A stretch of 64,000 bases of DNA, from NCBI GenBank assembly GCA_903632075.3, contig CAHIKZ030000253.1, positions 684,001-748,000 on the forward strand, written 5' to 3'. A model generated the notes under the pieces. That model did not search any database and was not told the origin of the DNA. It worked only from the letters and a program-made list of their open reading frames with translations. This DNA is from Acanthosepion pharaonis. Its lineage: Eukaryota; Mollusca; Cephalopoda; Sepiida; Sepiidae. Positions within the stretch are counted from its first letter, which is position 1, and each line of letters begins with the position of its first letter. Of this stretch, positions 45,250 through 56,063 are shown in pieces. Made by a program: the position numbers and the translations under genes.

Positions 45250-45257
45250 CGCACATA

Positions 45258-45395
45258 TAGTGTTGGATAATAATAAAACAGTGCTCAATTTAATATAACA
45301 GAGCTATTAAGTATATATTAATAAATATACATACTGCTAGCACGAGTTTCAAGCTAGACGCAATCTTCAGCTGCTGAGTATGAACTGACCGTTAC
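45258..45395 (-). repeat. Penelope-terminus-like sequence, inverted
   Basis: The minus strand carries GCTGAAGATTGCGTCTAGC then TTGAAACTCGTGC (about 45382-45346), and later AATTGAGCACTG (about 45283-45272). CTGAAGA and GAAAC stand in hammerhead-core order, but stems I and III do not form, so I do not call a ribozyme. It faces the plus-strand hammerhead-bearing segment across the microsatellites at 45118-45249. Confidence 0.4.
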
Positions 45396-45739
45396 ACAAT
45401 GATTGCAATTTATGTTTAGGTGAAAACTAGTTATCTTAAAATGCTTAAATAATCCTAGCTTATTAAACAAAAGAAATGAATGACATGTAGGCATAAAAAT
45501 AAATATCCGCTTAAATACGTTGATCCAGATTAATTTTTTATTTTTAATTTAAATTGCTATTTATTTATTTTGAATATAAATTTCTGTTTTTGTTTAAATA
45601 AGAACAAGTAATCTCCCTTTAATTAATTAAAAAATGAAAAAATATATATTCACCACTCCAACATATTTTACAAATTTGGCAGCAATGCGAAATGAGAATG
45701 AGAAATATATAATTTGTTGTCATTAGGTCTATTTTTCTA

Positions 45740-46200
45740 AGAGTTTGAGCCTCCGGACGAATTCGGAATCTCCTGCTACTCTTCTGGGCGGTCTCCTTGT
45801 TTAGGTGAATGCTACCATAATCCTTGACTTCAGTTCATTTTTAGTGCTACAATGAGTTTTTGTTGGTCTCTCGCTCATTTGCGCCCCACACATGATAATG
45901 AAGGAGGTTGTAGCTTGGGGTAGTTATGTGGCCAGATGTAAGGGGTAATGTGGTCGCAGAAATTATCTGACAGCCATGACTGGGTTCTCCTGCTTGTGTG
46001 GCATGGTGCATAGTCCTGTTACCAGATATATGGTCTTCCAGCAGCCACACTCATGTCCCAGGGCATCACTACCTCCTCAAGACACTTGTTGTAAGCCTCT
46101 GTGTTGAGTATAAGGTCCTCATCAACAAATTCAGTAGTTCTTTTCTGGTCATATGGGAGTGAGAATCTCGCATGATTTGCCAGAATGAAGTTGAACATGA
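45740..46200 (-). pseudogene. Mariner-like transposase, DDE domain fragment
   Basis: Minus-strand frames read ILANHARFSLPYDQKRTTEF, LNTEAYNKCLEEVVMPW, then AAGRPYIWQQDYAPCHTSRR and TQSWLSDNF. QQD-x-AP-x-HTS is the block around the second catalytic Asp of mariner-family DDE transposases, which cut and paste DNA at TA sites. A decayed WP-x-x-x-P-x-L block and a VWG-x-x-ER block follow in other frames, so the copy is frameshifted. N-terminal helix-turn-helix and termini were not found. Confidence 0.75.
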
Positions 46201-46460
46201 TATCGCAAATTAAAAAAAAAATAATATAATAATGTTTTTATGAAAGTATTTATTTATTTATATATATATTTGATATTTCAGATTGACCTCAATCTTTCTT
46301 AAAAAATAACCGCTTGTTTACAAGTAGCGTCCGTCGCGAGACGCAGACGTCACGTGATATAGAACGCCAGTGTTCGAATATTCTTAACGTAAATCTAACT
46401 GCAATAATATTTTAGATGTTGTTTAAAAAAATATTTTTTTTTTAACTATATCTAAAAAAA
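46201..46460. other. Unassigned DNA
   Basis: A GC-richer patch at about 46318-46380. Nothing recognised. Confidence 0.5.
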
Positions 46461-46463
46461 TGT

Positions 46464-47520
46464 TTAACTATTGAAATATTTATAAAGATTTAAAATACCC
46501 AAGTCTTTATTTAACCCTAGGTTATATGTATTTAATTTTAAAATCCAGTATTTTTCTTTTTTTCTGCGTGTGTATGTGGAACTGAAATCAGAATCTATCA
46601 ATAAACATTTACAGTTTTCTAATGAGTGTCCTGATTGATTAAAGTGTTCATCTATGGGGGAATAAGGATTGTTTTGTCGTATGGTTTGTTTATGATTGTT
46701 GAAGCGAAATCTAAAATTATTTTCAGATTCACCAATATATCCACTATTAGGACATATGGTGCAGAATAAATAGTAGATTATGTTATGGCTGTCACAGTTG
46801 AGGCGAGGTGGGTGTATCTTGATATTGGTGTTGGGTACAGAAAATACATTATCTATTATTAAGCGTTGCAAACTAAGCCACGAGATTTGTTACATTTGTA
46901 ATTTCCTGATTGGTTTCTATTGTTTAGATATTTGGTAGAGGTGAGGATAGCTGATAGGTTAGGTGATTGTTTCTTTGCAATTATGGGTGTTTTATCGAAA
47001 ATGTCTTTGATCTTTTTGTCTAACTGGAGGTTCTTGTAATCCTTTTTTAAATTGTAAATAAATGTGTGGGAATATTGATTGTGGTTAAAAACCATGGGAA
47101 TCCGATTGTTGTTTTTACTTTTCTTGTATGTGAGAAGTGTGTTACGATTTATGTCGATAGTTTTATTTAGTGCTTCTTTTATTATTTTTATTGGGTATTT
47201 ACATTTTAGGAATTGTTTTGTTAAGTTATTAATGTTGTATAGAAAATCTAGATGGTCTGAGCATATGCGTTTGATTCTTAGAAATGAGCTGTATACAATG
47301 GATTTTTTTAATTTAAGGGGATGACAGCTGTTAAAGCGCAGGAATTTATGTTGGTTTGTGGGTTTGTTGTATAGACTGGTAGAAAAAGTATGTTTAATTT
47401 TATCATAACGTCTAAGAAAGGGATGGATGTGTATGAGTGCTCCATGGTAAATTTAATTGTATCCTGGAAGTTGTTGCAGAAAGTGAAAAAGTTTTTGAAT
47501 TTGCAAATAATTGTTTAAAT
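46464..47520 (-). pseudogene. Penelope-like element: RT C-terminal region plus GIY-YIG endonuclease
   Basis: From about 47520 on the minus strand the relic reads FFTFCNNF and IKFTMEHSYTSIPFLDVMI, then after a frameshift YNKPTNQHKFLRFNSCHPL and LRIKRICSDHLDFLYN. It continues with KKSKNNNRIPMVFNHNQY and QLDKKIKDIFDKTPIIAKK. After another break it reads IIYYLFCTICPNSGYIGESE, NNFRFRFNNHKQTIRQ and HFNQSGHSLENCKCLLI. The order is that of Penelope elements: end of RT (IPFLD; KPT; SCHP), linker, then GIY-YIG endonuclease. The Arg of the GIY-YIG domain (RFRFNNH) is visible. At least two frameshifts make it inactive, and the RT catalytic core is missing upstream. This subtype differs from the copies at 10.3 and 49.1 kb. 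Confidence 0.8.
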
Positions 47521-47637
47521 ATAACTTGAAAACTGACATTCTGTTGAAATATTGTTTAACATTGTCAAACATTCTGTTCATTCATTTCTGTACTTTAAAT
47601 GATAATAATAGAAATCAATAACGAAAAAAAAATAAAT

Positions 47638-47683
<46 letters not shown>

Positions 47684-48355
47684 AAATATATGAGACCAGT
47701 TTTGTTTAAAAATAATATATTTGAAAGATAAATAATAGAAGAAATTGATTATTGTGAACCAAGAAATGTAGTAAGTAAACAAAAGAAAATAACGCTTTTC
47801 TATAAATTTGAAAATACGTCTTCGTCCGTTAAAAATGTTACTTTACATTACAGTAAATAAGAAAAGAATAAGGGAATAGAATTATTGGCAAATGTTGTTA
47901 AATTTTTTTGAATAAATAATAAAGAAAGAAGTCGGCGATATTAAACAAATAGTCAGAGATGCACAAAACAAAGAAACATTTCTACTCGAAATTGTGTTTC
48001 ATAAAAAAAGAGAATTGTTTCGCTTAAAGTCGAATTATTCGTGCCAATGTATAGGTAATTTAACTAATAAAGGTACTTAGTGAGACAATCTTCTTCATAA
48101 ATTAAACATGCCGAGTAATACATTTTAAAAATAAAATAATTAATGTATACCACAGCTGATCTTAAAAATATAAACAAATATGTATTTTAGATTTTAATAA
48201 TTAAAGATTATAGAAATGCATAATAACATAAAAATTATAATATAAAAAGCAAAGAAAATATAAGAATAAATTTATAATTAACATGTAAAATAATAAAGTC
48301 TTCCTTTTTAAAATACATCTCATTCTTTAAAAAGAAAAAAGTCTATTCATTCTGA
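47521..48355. other. Unassigned AT-rich DNA with (TA)n
   Basis: (TA)n at about 47642-47679. No other feature. Confidence 0.55.
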
Positions 48356-48358
48356 TAT

Positions 48359-48802
48359 AAGCTTCCTTATTTTACATTTCTTCTTCTTCTTCTTCTTCTT
48401 CTTCTTCTTCTTCTTCTTCTTCCTCCTCCTCCTCCCTTGATTTCTTTTGTATGCGCCTTTCCTTTCGGTTCCCAACCAGAGACCTAAGGTCAGAAATGGT
48501 ATCATGTCATTTCCCACTGAACAATTTTGTAAAAATATGAAAATAAAATACACTAAGATCCTACACATTTTATATTCATAAAGCTCTTCGTAATGTGTGA
48601 AATGTACTTTTGAGAGCAATTTTATTTTATTTCTTTAAGGTATGAGTTACCCGGGATACTATCGGAAGCTTTTTCAATCAGTCTCAAGGACTCAAATTCA
48701 ACTGCAATTATTGATGCCACTTTTTAGAGTACCATTTCAAGATTCTTGTATTTTGATACTTTTTCAAAGCCACATAACAGTCAGCAGGAACAGCCATGTC
48801 AG

Positions 48803-48812
<10 letters not shown>
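48359..48812 (-). pseudogene. RLE-type LINE (R2/R4/Dong-like) C-terminus and 3' UTR, copy 4
   Basis: On the minus strand it starts right after (AAT)n (plus-strand ATT, 48801-48842) and reads DMAVPADCYVALK, then decayed K-x-x-x-x-KIL and KKWHQ, matching the same RLE region as copy 2. The 3' UTR block ATTTCTGACCTTAGGTCTCTGG (about 48503-48482) matches that of copies 2 and 3. Near its 3' end a (CTT)n tract (48379-48422) occupies the place of the (AAT)n tail. Stops and indels throughout. Confidence 0.7.
48379..48422. repeat. (CTT)n
   Basis: About 15 CTT units followed by CCTCCTCCTCC. Gives a poly-Lys frame on the minus strand. Confidence 0.95.

Positions 48813-48842
<30 letters not shown>
48801..48842. 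repeat. (ATT)n at the 5' junction of RLE LINE copy 4
   Basis: About 14 ATT units. The minus-strand relic begins exactly here. Confidence 0.95.
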
Positions 48843-48843
<1 letters not shown>

Positions 48844-49077
48844 GTAAACGTTATGTAAAACACACATATAAATACACTTATATTCAAACCTACACATTCC
48901 TCAATGCAAACACGTTAACCTACACATAAATAAATATATGCACATATACACCAATACTAATAACACTATATAGGTAAACAATACACATTTATATCGTCAG
49001 TATGACCATCATGCAATAAAAATACTAATCTATTAAAATTACAGCAACATATCATTATAATTTAAAGTATACGACCC
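48843..49077. other. Unassigned AT-rich DNA
   Basis: Nothing recognised. Confidence 0.5.
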
Positions 49078-49640
49078 CTACACTAAGTTAAATTTATAAC
49101 GGTGTTTACAATTAACTGTAAGTTCATATCTTTGAATTAAGAGATCAGCCTTGTTTTTAAATCTAATAATTTCAAATTTTTTCGTTAAGGCAAAGGTAAC
49201 ATGGGGCATATAGGGAGTTACATGTCCGAGCTTTCTTAACCAAACTCCATTTAACCGTAGGTGTTTTGTTCTTTTCTTTTAGATTCCAAAAATACTTGGA
49301 TAATGAAGTCATGTACCTATATTCACTGTGATTAAAGGATTGCATATGCCCCCGCCAGCGTTCCTTGAATTTTTTCATGGTGCTACCAATGTAAAATTTC
49401 TTTATATTTGGATTTTCAGTTGTTGAAATGGTACTGAGATAGACTACAGAAGTAATCCCACAGTTATTTTGTAGTGGACAATTATTCGGATTCCTACAAT
49501 TACATAAGTTGTTATTTGTGTTACTATATTTAGTATTGCAGTTAGTAACCTGTTGAGTAGTCAAGCCTTTTGAATCCCTATACTTGTTAAAGACTACGTT
49601 GTTATGTTTTTTAATTATCTTCTCCAGGTTATCAATAAAT
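49078..49640 (-). pseudogene. Penelope-like element: GIY-YIG endonuclease C-terminus
   Basis: From about 49640 on the minus strand: DNLEKIIKKHNN, FNKYRDSK, then CNCRNPNNCPLQNNC (Cys cluster before the domain), VVYLSTISTTE and FYIGSTMKKFKERWRGHMQS. These are followed by LSKYFWNLK, VKWSLVKKA and CYLCLNEK. YIGS with the downstream R-x-x-x-H are the GIY-YIG catalytic residues. A one-base shift at about 49170 separates the ending ADLLIQRYELTVNCKHRYKF, with stop near 49078. The RT part is not attached upstream. Instead an N-terminal piece of the same kind of protein lies in the opposite orientation from 49735. Confidence 0.85.
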
Positions 49641-49692
49641 AATAATTATATCTGCTGCAGGTTATCATTAAATAATAATTATATCTGCTCTA
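49627..49692. repeat. Two direct copies of a ~32-bp segment at the inversion junction
   Basis: AGGTTATCA(A/T)AATAATAATTATATCTGCT-type sequence occurs twice in tandem between the two oppositely oriented Penelope pieces. Positions 49690-49715 then read TACTTTGTATTGAGCACTC, similar to the ATTGAGC(A/G)CT terminus seen at 45065 and 51325. Confidence 0.7.
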
Positions 49693-49734
49693 CTTTGTAT
49701 TGAGCACTCTTTTAAGAATTGTAATTGTTGGTTA

Positions 49735-50319
49735 TTGGAATTCATTCATATATACCAATTACATACTTGGATATTAGCTCCTATTACTGTCGAGCCCTGT
49801 CTATTCTATTCTTATAATATGGATAGAATCAATTTCGGCGTATCACTTAAGAACATTCCCACTACGAACAAAAGGGATTATTTCGTCCATTTAACTCAGC
49901 AAACGGAAAACCTTATCAGAAGAATGAGATGGAAAGCTTACTTCTTTCTTCAAGGCAAGGAACCAGTGTGTGAACGCGAAAATTATGGTTTTAAAAGCCT
50001 AAAAACTGCACCAATTATTAAGGAATTATCTGCTTTTGAAAATGAACTAATGGGTACTGTCAAGGGATTAACCTTCTATAAATATAAAAATTCTTTTCAA
50101 AAACATCTCGAAAGTATTGTCAGTTATATTAATAAATCTGGTGATATGTATGTTAAATCCGACAAAACGGCTAACTTTTATAAGTTATCGCCTAAAGATT
50201 ATGATACTTTAGTTAAAGATAGTCTAACCAGAAGCTATCAAAAAATTGATACAAGTAACTTCAACCAAGTAAATAATACTAACAGTATCAGTAAATCAAT
50301 TACTGATAAATTACGATAA
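49735..50319 (+). pseudogene. Penelope-like element: N-terminal region upstream of the RT
   Basis: An open frame of 194 codons. The first ~25 codons are leader sequence, and homology starts near MDRINFGVSLKNIP. Family blocks in order: TQQTENLIRRMRWKAYFF, ENYGFKSLKTAP, LSAFENELMGTVKGLTF, FQKHLESIVSYI, VKSDKTANFYKLSP and SLTRSYQKID. This is the conserved region preceding the RT fingers in Penelope elements (…RmRWKafFf…nyGFkS…ADKTtNxYemxp…). It stops at TAA 50317-50319 before the RT catalytic motifs. The sequence after the stop keeps a short trace (GESERIIMKI-like). It is head-to-head with the endonuclease piece on the minus strand. Confidence 0.8.
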
Positions 50320-50908
50320 ATCAACTTAACATCAACAAAATAATTAGAGAATCTGAAAGGATTATTATGAAAATAAATAAACATAAAATGTCTATATTAT
50401 TTAATAAAACATTCTTGAATGAAGATATGCTGTCTAAATAAACGATATTTGCTCATTTGTTTGTAACCAAACATATTCGTGTACAGGCCAAAAAATTGGA
50501 GTGCATAATTATTTGATTGTATTCAGCGGAAGGTTTTCAACATTTCTTCTGTTGATAACGGGGAACAATGTCCTTATCGCTTTGTGTTTACGGCCTTTTT
50601 TGGTCCTAATTGTTCGGTGTAATATTCGGTGTAAGTTTATTATTTCTCTTAATTTATTAAAGTCACAAGAATAAAATGTTTGATTTCATTGCAAAAGCAA
50701 TTTTACAGAAATATGCCCCCCCAAAATAGTTTTCTAATTTGCGTTGAACAAAATAATCAATTTGTTTTTCTTTTATGCTATTAATTTCTATTACATCATT
50801 AGTGTACCTGACCAGTATCGTCAAAAATGAAACTTGATCACTTGAGTAATAACAAAGCTAATGTAAAATACTATCACTTTGCTATTCAAAGTGAGGTGCG
50901 ACTAATTT

Positions 50909-50946
<38 letters not shown>

Positions 50947-53496
50947 ACAGTTTTAAATAATCTGTCTCTTAGTTTTCCCAGTTGCTTATTAAATTATTAA
51001 TGAATCTACTGCCCTTAAAACCACTTGCTACATAAGTATGGGCCTGGGAATGCTTGGAAAATAAAACATTCCAATAACTTTAGACAGACATATATAAAAA
51101 TCTACACATTCAGTCAAAATGAAAACACTTATACGAACACAAAAAATTGAATAAAAAGCTTAAACCATTAATAACCTTATCATTTGTCTTTAATGAAGCT
51201 TGTATAAAAGAAGGATTGCTACCCGAATACACAATTTATATATATATACGAAACAGCCTGTCGCCTCTGAATGTTGACTTCAATGTTCACTTATATATTT
51301 ATATTTACATATGTTCTATCTCTGATATTGAGCACTTTATCCCGTAAATATAACACAATTTAAACATTTATTAGCCATCAATCATTACTTTGCTAAGATT
51401 TTAAACATCTTTTTCTTTTCTTTTTTACAAGAAAATCTTCTAATAAATTATAATCGTTCCTTTAAGTAAAGTTTTTTTTTATTATTATTAAATTTGAATA
51501 ATTGGATGAATTTCAAATGCCGCTAAGAGATATATTCAAATGTGAAAAGTACTGATTCCAAAAATTAGATTCAGAGCTTTTACCAATTTTTGATTATTTA
51601 ATTTTAAATATAGTACAGCAATTTTTTATTTCTGCAGTTTTTTTCCTTACACACTGAACTTAAAATTTTACTATTTCAAGAATAAATCTAAATAAAGTTG
51701 ACATATTTGTATTAGACACATTGAATGGAAAATATATTCAAACCAGAATTCTATTTATGAATCACCACAAGCAAAATATGCAATTTTTCACTATATTCGA
51801 TGAGTAAAAACTGGTTAAAATTGTAAAAGATTATAAAAAAGGCAAATCAATTAATAAGAGCTAACACCATTTATTAGGTTATAATTAATAAAGACAAAAA
51901 TACATAAAGTGTATATAACATCATAATACTGCTGGACAGAAGTTATAAGAAAAAATGTTTTAAATTTATATAGTTTGTTGAAAATCACACCAAAACGACT
52001 GTACTGTATATAACATTGCATTATGATATAGCTAAATAGTTCCATAAAATTTTTCTTTGAAGTAAATGATTTCGTAATAATATGGATGTGCTCCGATTCT
52101 TGTCTATATACAATTTGTGAAGCTTCAGTATTTAATTGTACTGCTCTTTTCTGAACTTGCAAATGTGCAGGTGAAATCGTCAACTCGAACGTCGTTTCAT
52201 TCATTAGATCTTCTTATTTGAAAAACCTTCTGCAAATTTACATTTGTGAAAGGTTAATGAAATTTGGCCAGCTTGTCGCCTCAGAGTTGATGAATGTATT
52301 TTTTAATCTCTTCTTTGGTGGCTCGCCGCTTCTGAACGAAAAGAAAATACTTTTATTGGAAAGTTTAAACATAATTGGTTATATTTTTGTGATGTAATTT
52401 GAGTGAAATTTTAAAATTAGTCTTGTAAACTGAAATAAAAAAAATAAGGTTGAATAAATGATTACTTATCTAATGGACAACATTTTTATAGCCTTTTATA
52501 TTCAATTCATCAGACTACAACATAGAGAAAAGAATATTTTCTCGTAGCAAGACGAAAGATTTGTACAGTAACATTTTTAATATAATATTCTGTATTTCGG
52601 TTGACTGTTGTTTTATTCAATGAATCATGTTGAAAATATGCAGCTGTTGGTTATGGAATTTATTATCTTTTTTAATTTCAAACCAATTAACTGCATATAT
52701 TGCAATTATAAATTTGATAAAAATTTGCTATAAACTTTCATTGATCACTGGAATGAAATTCCAACTTTTCTAATTTGAACTTAAACTTAATCTTTAAACT
52801 GACTTTAAGATTTTGGAAAATATTTTGTGTCATTATTTATTATGTGACGTTCTAACTTCCAAATTGAGTGCAGTGCCACGGTTTCAAAATCGGTCTGCCC
52901 TGTTATACATGCAACTCTTTCAGAACTGTCTAGGAAAAGTTATAATTTTAATTTATTTTGCTAGACGCAAGAAAGACATCAACATCTAAAGCAAAACACA
53001 ATCTATTGAGGTGAATGACTTTTTCTTTCTGCATTGCATGGGATTAACAACGAATGGTTTAATATGACTTTCTGTAACTTCGACAAATTATTACTGCTTA
53101 AGATTTCAAACAGTTATTGACGTTTTGAATGGAATGTCGAAAGAGAAAATATATTTTTCGATGTATGAAGGTCGAGGGGTGATTTTGCTGCAAAACAAGT
53201 ACAACTATGTCGAAAAGAGAAAGAAAAGTTGAGATTAGTGTACATACATCCGACATTAAAACTTGACAACGAAATGTCTAAGCTAAGATACTTTTTAGTA
53301 ATATTAAATGACTGAAACCTTTCCTAACAGGCATTGTATACGGCTCTGTCTAATATTTTCAATAGGTGGTGTTTGATATATATATATAAATTATTTTTTT
53401 ATCTTAGATATTAGAACAAAAACATGTTGAAATCGCTACAAAATAGCGTTCGTACTTTGGTACTTTTGGTTCACACCTCTACAGGCGAATGGTAAG
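50320..53496. other. Unassigned AT-rich DNA
   Basis: (TA)n at about 50916-50944. A Penelope-terminus-like block (TTCTATCTCTGATATTGAGC) at 51313-51335. A 117-codon minus-strand frame at 52204-51851 begins MNETTFELTISPAHLQVQKR, matches no family I know and has no splice or promoter support visible by eye. Nothing else found. Confidence 0.5.
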
Positions 53497-53688
53497 TGTT
53501 GAAACTTGACTAATGCATGGAATAATAATGCAACACAAAATGTACTTAGAACAAAATGTATTGAAAAAAGAAAGTGTACACAATATTTACATATAGTCTT
53601 TTGTATATTCCTGGGAAGACTGTTCTTGGAGAAGGTGTTGACTTAGTCGCAGTCGGGCAGAGTCTCTGGATTGAATCTCTTGATTCCT
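53497..53688 (-). repeat. 3' LTR of the gypsy element (192 bp)
   Basis: Near-identical to 58660-58850. On the coding strand it begins AGGAATCAAGAG and ends AAGTTTCAACA. It does not start with TG, which is seen in some gypsy lineages. The boundary is fixed by the polypurine tract on one side. Confidence 0.9.
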
Positions 53689-53702
53689 CCCCTCTCTTCC
53701 CG
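53689..53702 (-). other. Polypurine tract
   Basis: On the minus strand GGGAAGAGAGGGG abuts the start of the 3' LTR. This is the expected position for the plus-strand primer of reverse transcription. Confidence 0.7.
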
Positions 53703-53884
53703 GTACCAACCATATTTATATGGTCGGTACTCCATTATGCAAATTGGGTGGATCCTACCACAACACCCCCTCCCAAGCCTTGGAATCTCTTTTGGATTTC
53801 CAACTCGCTTCCTATATGGGTTGATGATTATGGCTATTTCTTTGTAGATCCATTTGCATACTTCATATGCATATGTCCCTCTGC

Positions 53885-54328
53885 TTAATTTTGATATTTT
53901 TTCCGTTTTGGATTCACGTCCAATGGGTCCGTGAACTTCCGTTTCCTACCGGATCTTCTTGGTTCAGGAGTATTCTGTGGAGGTTCTAATTTAAACATAT
54001 CATACATTACATCAATGGGATCTTCCTCCTCATCCGGTATACTCTCTTCATGCTCTATAACATAACATTTTTCAAGTTGGTTCTGGTGCCTTTTATGAGT
54101 ATTCTTCGACCCTTTAATTATGTAAATCAGGTCACCGATTCTCTTGTCCACTCTGCCTCGCTCCCAGAGCTCAACATTGTTTTTGTAGCACTTGAAAAAC
54201 ACCTTCTCTCCGGAGGTGTATCTTTTTCTCGCTGTATACATAGTATTCTTTACTCTATTTTTTCCTGGAAAAAGCTTGTCAAACACTGACTTAACTTTCC
54301 TAGCGAACATTCGTTCAGCTGGTGCCAT
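53885..54328 (-). pseudogene. Gypsy pol: end of integrase with GPY/F-like tail
   Basis: The 147-codon frame opens APAERMFARKVKSVFDKLFP, corresponding to the P-A-E-x-l-x-gRklR-x-x-L-d-l-L region at the end of the integrase core. RKRYTSGEKVFFKCY and WERGRVDKRIGDLIYII with RHQNQL follow. These match the C-terminal GPY/F-like module (W-x-x-G-x-i-x-x-r-x-G-x-x-x-Y ... RR-H-x-N-Q-L). It ends with a basic KRKKYQN tail. The Met at the start is internal to the original pol. It is separated from the integrase core by a frameshift. Confidence 0.75.
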
Positions 54329-54339
54329 GTTTGCGTATG

Positions 54340-54866
54340 TTTTCTGGTTTGGCGTGATTCTGTATACTTGTAGGAATTGCAGAATTTTTTTCCGTTGGAA
54401 CTCCTGAGGATTTCTTCAGAGCGCGCTTTAAAGTATCGACAAATCTTTCTGCGAGTCCATTGACCTCGGATGATACGGCGGCGTCGTTATGTGGTTAATT
54501 TGATATAACTCACAAAATTCCTTAAATTCTTCAGAAGTGAATTGTGTACCATTGTCACCACAATACACTCTGGCACACCGAACCGTGAAATAGTTCATGC
54601 AAAAAAGTTGTTGTGGTATTGGACGTAGGATTTTTGCAGCGTAGTACTTCCGGCCATTTTGTAAAACTATCTACCACTATTAAGTAGTAATAATCTTCTA
54701 CTGGACCAGCGAAATCAATGTGTAATCTTGTCCACGGATGATCCGTCTTGGGCCATGGTTTGTGTACTATAGGTGGTGCCTTAGTTGCTAACGCACACCC
54801 TTTACATTGATGAACCATGTTTTCGATATCCACATCCATTCCTTTCCAATACACAAAGCTTCGCAT
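54340..54866 (-). pseudogene. Gypsy pol: integrase zinc-binding and catalytic core, frameshifted
   Basis: Frame 54866-54555 has SFVYWKGMDVDIENMV, QCKGCAL (the CC half of HHCC), then LHIDFAG with the first catalytic Asp and LIVVDSFTKWPEVL. Beyond about 54600 the frame shifts. The second Asp block (D-N-G-x-x-F in the family) survives only in decayed form as VTMVHNS in one frame, and later DE-region traces occur around 54440. The HH half lies upstream in another frame. The enzyme would insert the cDNA into the genome. It is inactive here. Confidence 0.8.
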
Positions 54867-55271
54867 TGCTTTTTTTGTTTTATTAAATCCGGGTGACCCA
54901 TATGAAAGTCCCGTAGTATTCTTTTCTGCAACTTTTTGGTACTACTACTCTCTCACCATATAATAAAAACTCCGTCACCTATTGAATAAATCTCCTGCAC
55001 TTTTTGGTCATTTGCTACCATTTTGCTTTTTATTTCTAAATGAAATCATCGCTTTCAGCTTTTTTTTAATTTCCTTTAGTGTAACCGGTAGCTCTCTTAC
55101 AATGTTGTTTACCATGCTTTTCACCTCATAATCTGCTCTGATATTTGCAATAATTGATTCTTCGAATCTTTCTTCTTGACTCGGTACGAGTCTTGATAAA
55201 CTATCCGCATGAATTATATTTTTGGATGATAAGTGCTTTATGTGAAAATCATAATTGAGAAGAATGGTTCC

Positions 55272-56063
55272 CTATCTCAACAGACGATTTGCCGTATAAA
55301 CGGGTAACCCTTTCTTTGAACCAAAAATAGTGATCAGCGATTTATGATCCGTTTCAAGCATAAAATGTCTGCCGTGGATGTATCTATGAAATTTTGTTAT
55401 GGCATAAATGATACTCAGTGCCTCTTTTTCTATCTGGGAGTAACTTTTTTCTCCTGGGAGTAAAGTTCTCGAAGCATGTGCAATTGGTTTTCTAGAACCA
55501 TCTGGCATTATGTGTTGAATACATGCTCCTATCCCGTATGAACTAGCGTCACTTGCCACTACAATATCCAGTTTTGGATCGTAATGGGTTAAAAAGAGGT
55601 CGGACGTAAGTATTTTCTTTATTTCATCAAAGGCTTTCTGACATTCTCCCGTCCATTCCCATGCCTTGTCGTTTTTTAGCAGTTCATTCAACGGAGCTCT
55701 TAAATTGTACATTCGTTTAATGAACGCTTGATAATAATTTGCAAGCCCCAGAAAACTCTGTAGCATCGCCACATTAGTGGGCGTCGGCATGTCTCTAATC
55801 GCAATGGACCTTTCCGGATCTGGAAATCTACCATTTTTGTTGATTATGTGACCTAAATACTTAATTTCCTCCAAACCAAATTCGCACTTTGACTCTTTGA
55901 CTTTAAATCCAAAGTCCTGAATCTTTTTAAATACTTGATTGAGATGCTCTCGATGTTCGTCGACGGTTTCGCTCCTTACTATGATGTCGTCTAAGTAAGC
56001 GCTCGCAAAGTCTAAATCATTCAACATGACGTCCATAGCTTGTTGAAAAATGGCTGGTGCCAC
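55272..56063 (-). pseudogene. Gypsy pol: reverse transcriptase palm/thumb and RNase H
   Basis: A 263-codon uninterrupted frame. Residues 1-12 (MAPAIFQQAMD) are the conserved AP-a-x-FQ-x-x-M block. YLDD at residues 23-26 is the catalytic motif, and the thumb contains YLGHIINKNG and LGLANYYQAFI. The RNase H domain starts near residue 160: ASDAS (D172), SQIEKEALSIIYA (E212) and ETDHKSL (D239) supply active-site acids. It converts the RNA to cDNA and degrades the RNA. The start shown is only the first Met: the RT fingers are upstream in broken frames (56064-56620). Confidence 0.92.

Noticed and set aside
51851..52204. 117-codon minus-strand frame as a host exon
   Set aside because: No recognisable domain, no visible splice or promoter context, AT-rich composition; could be chance.
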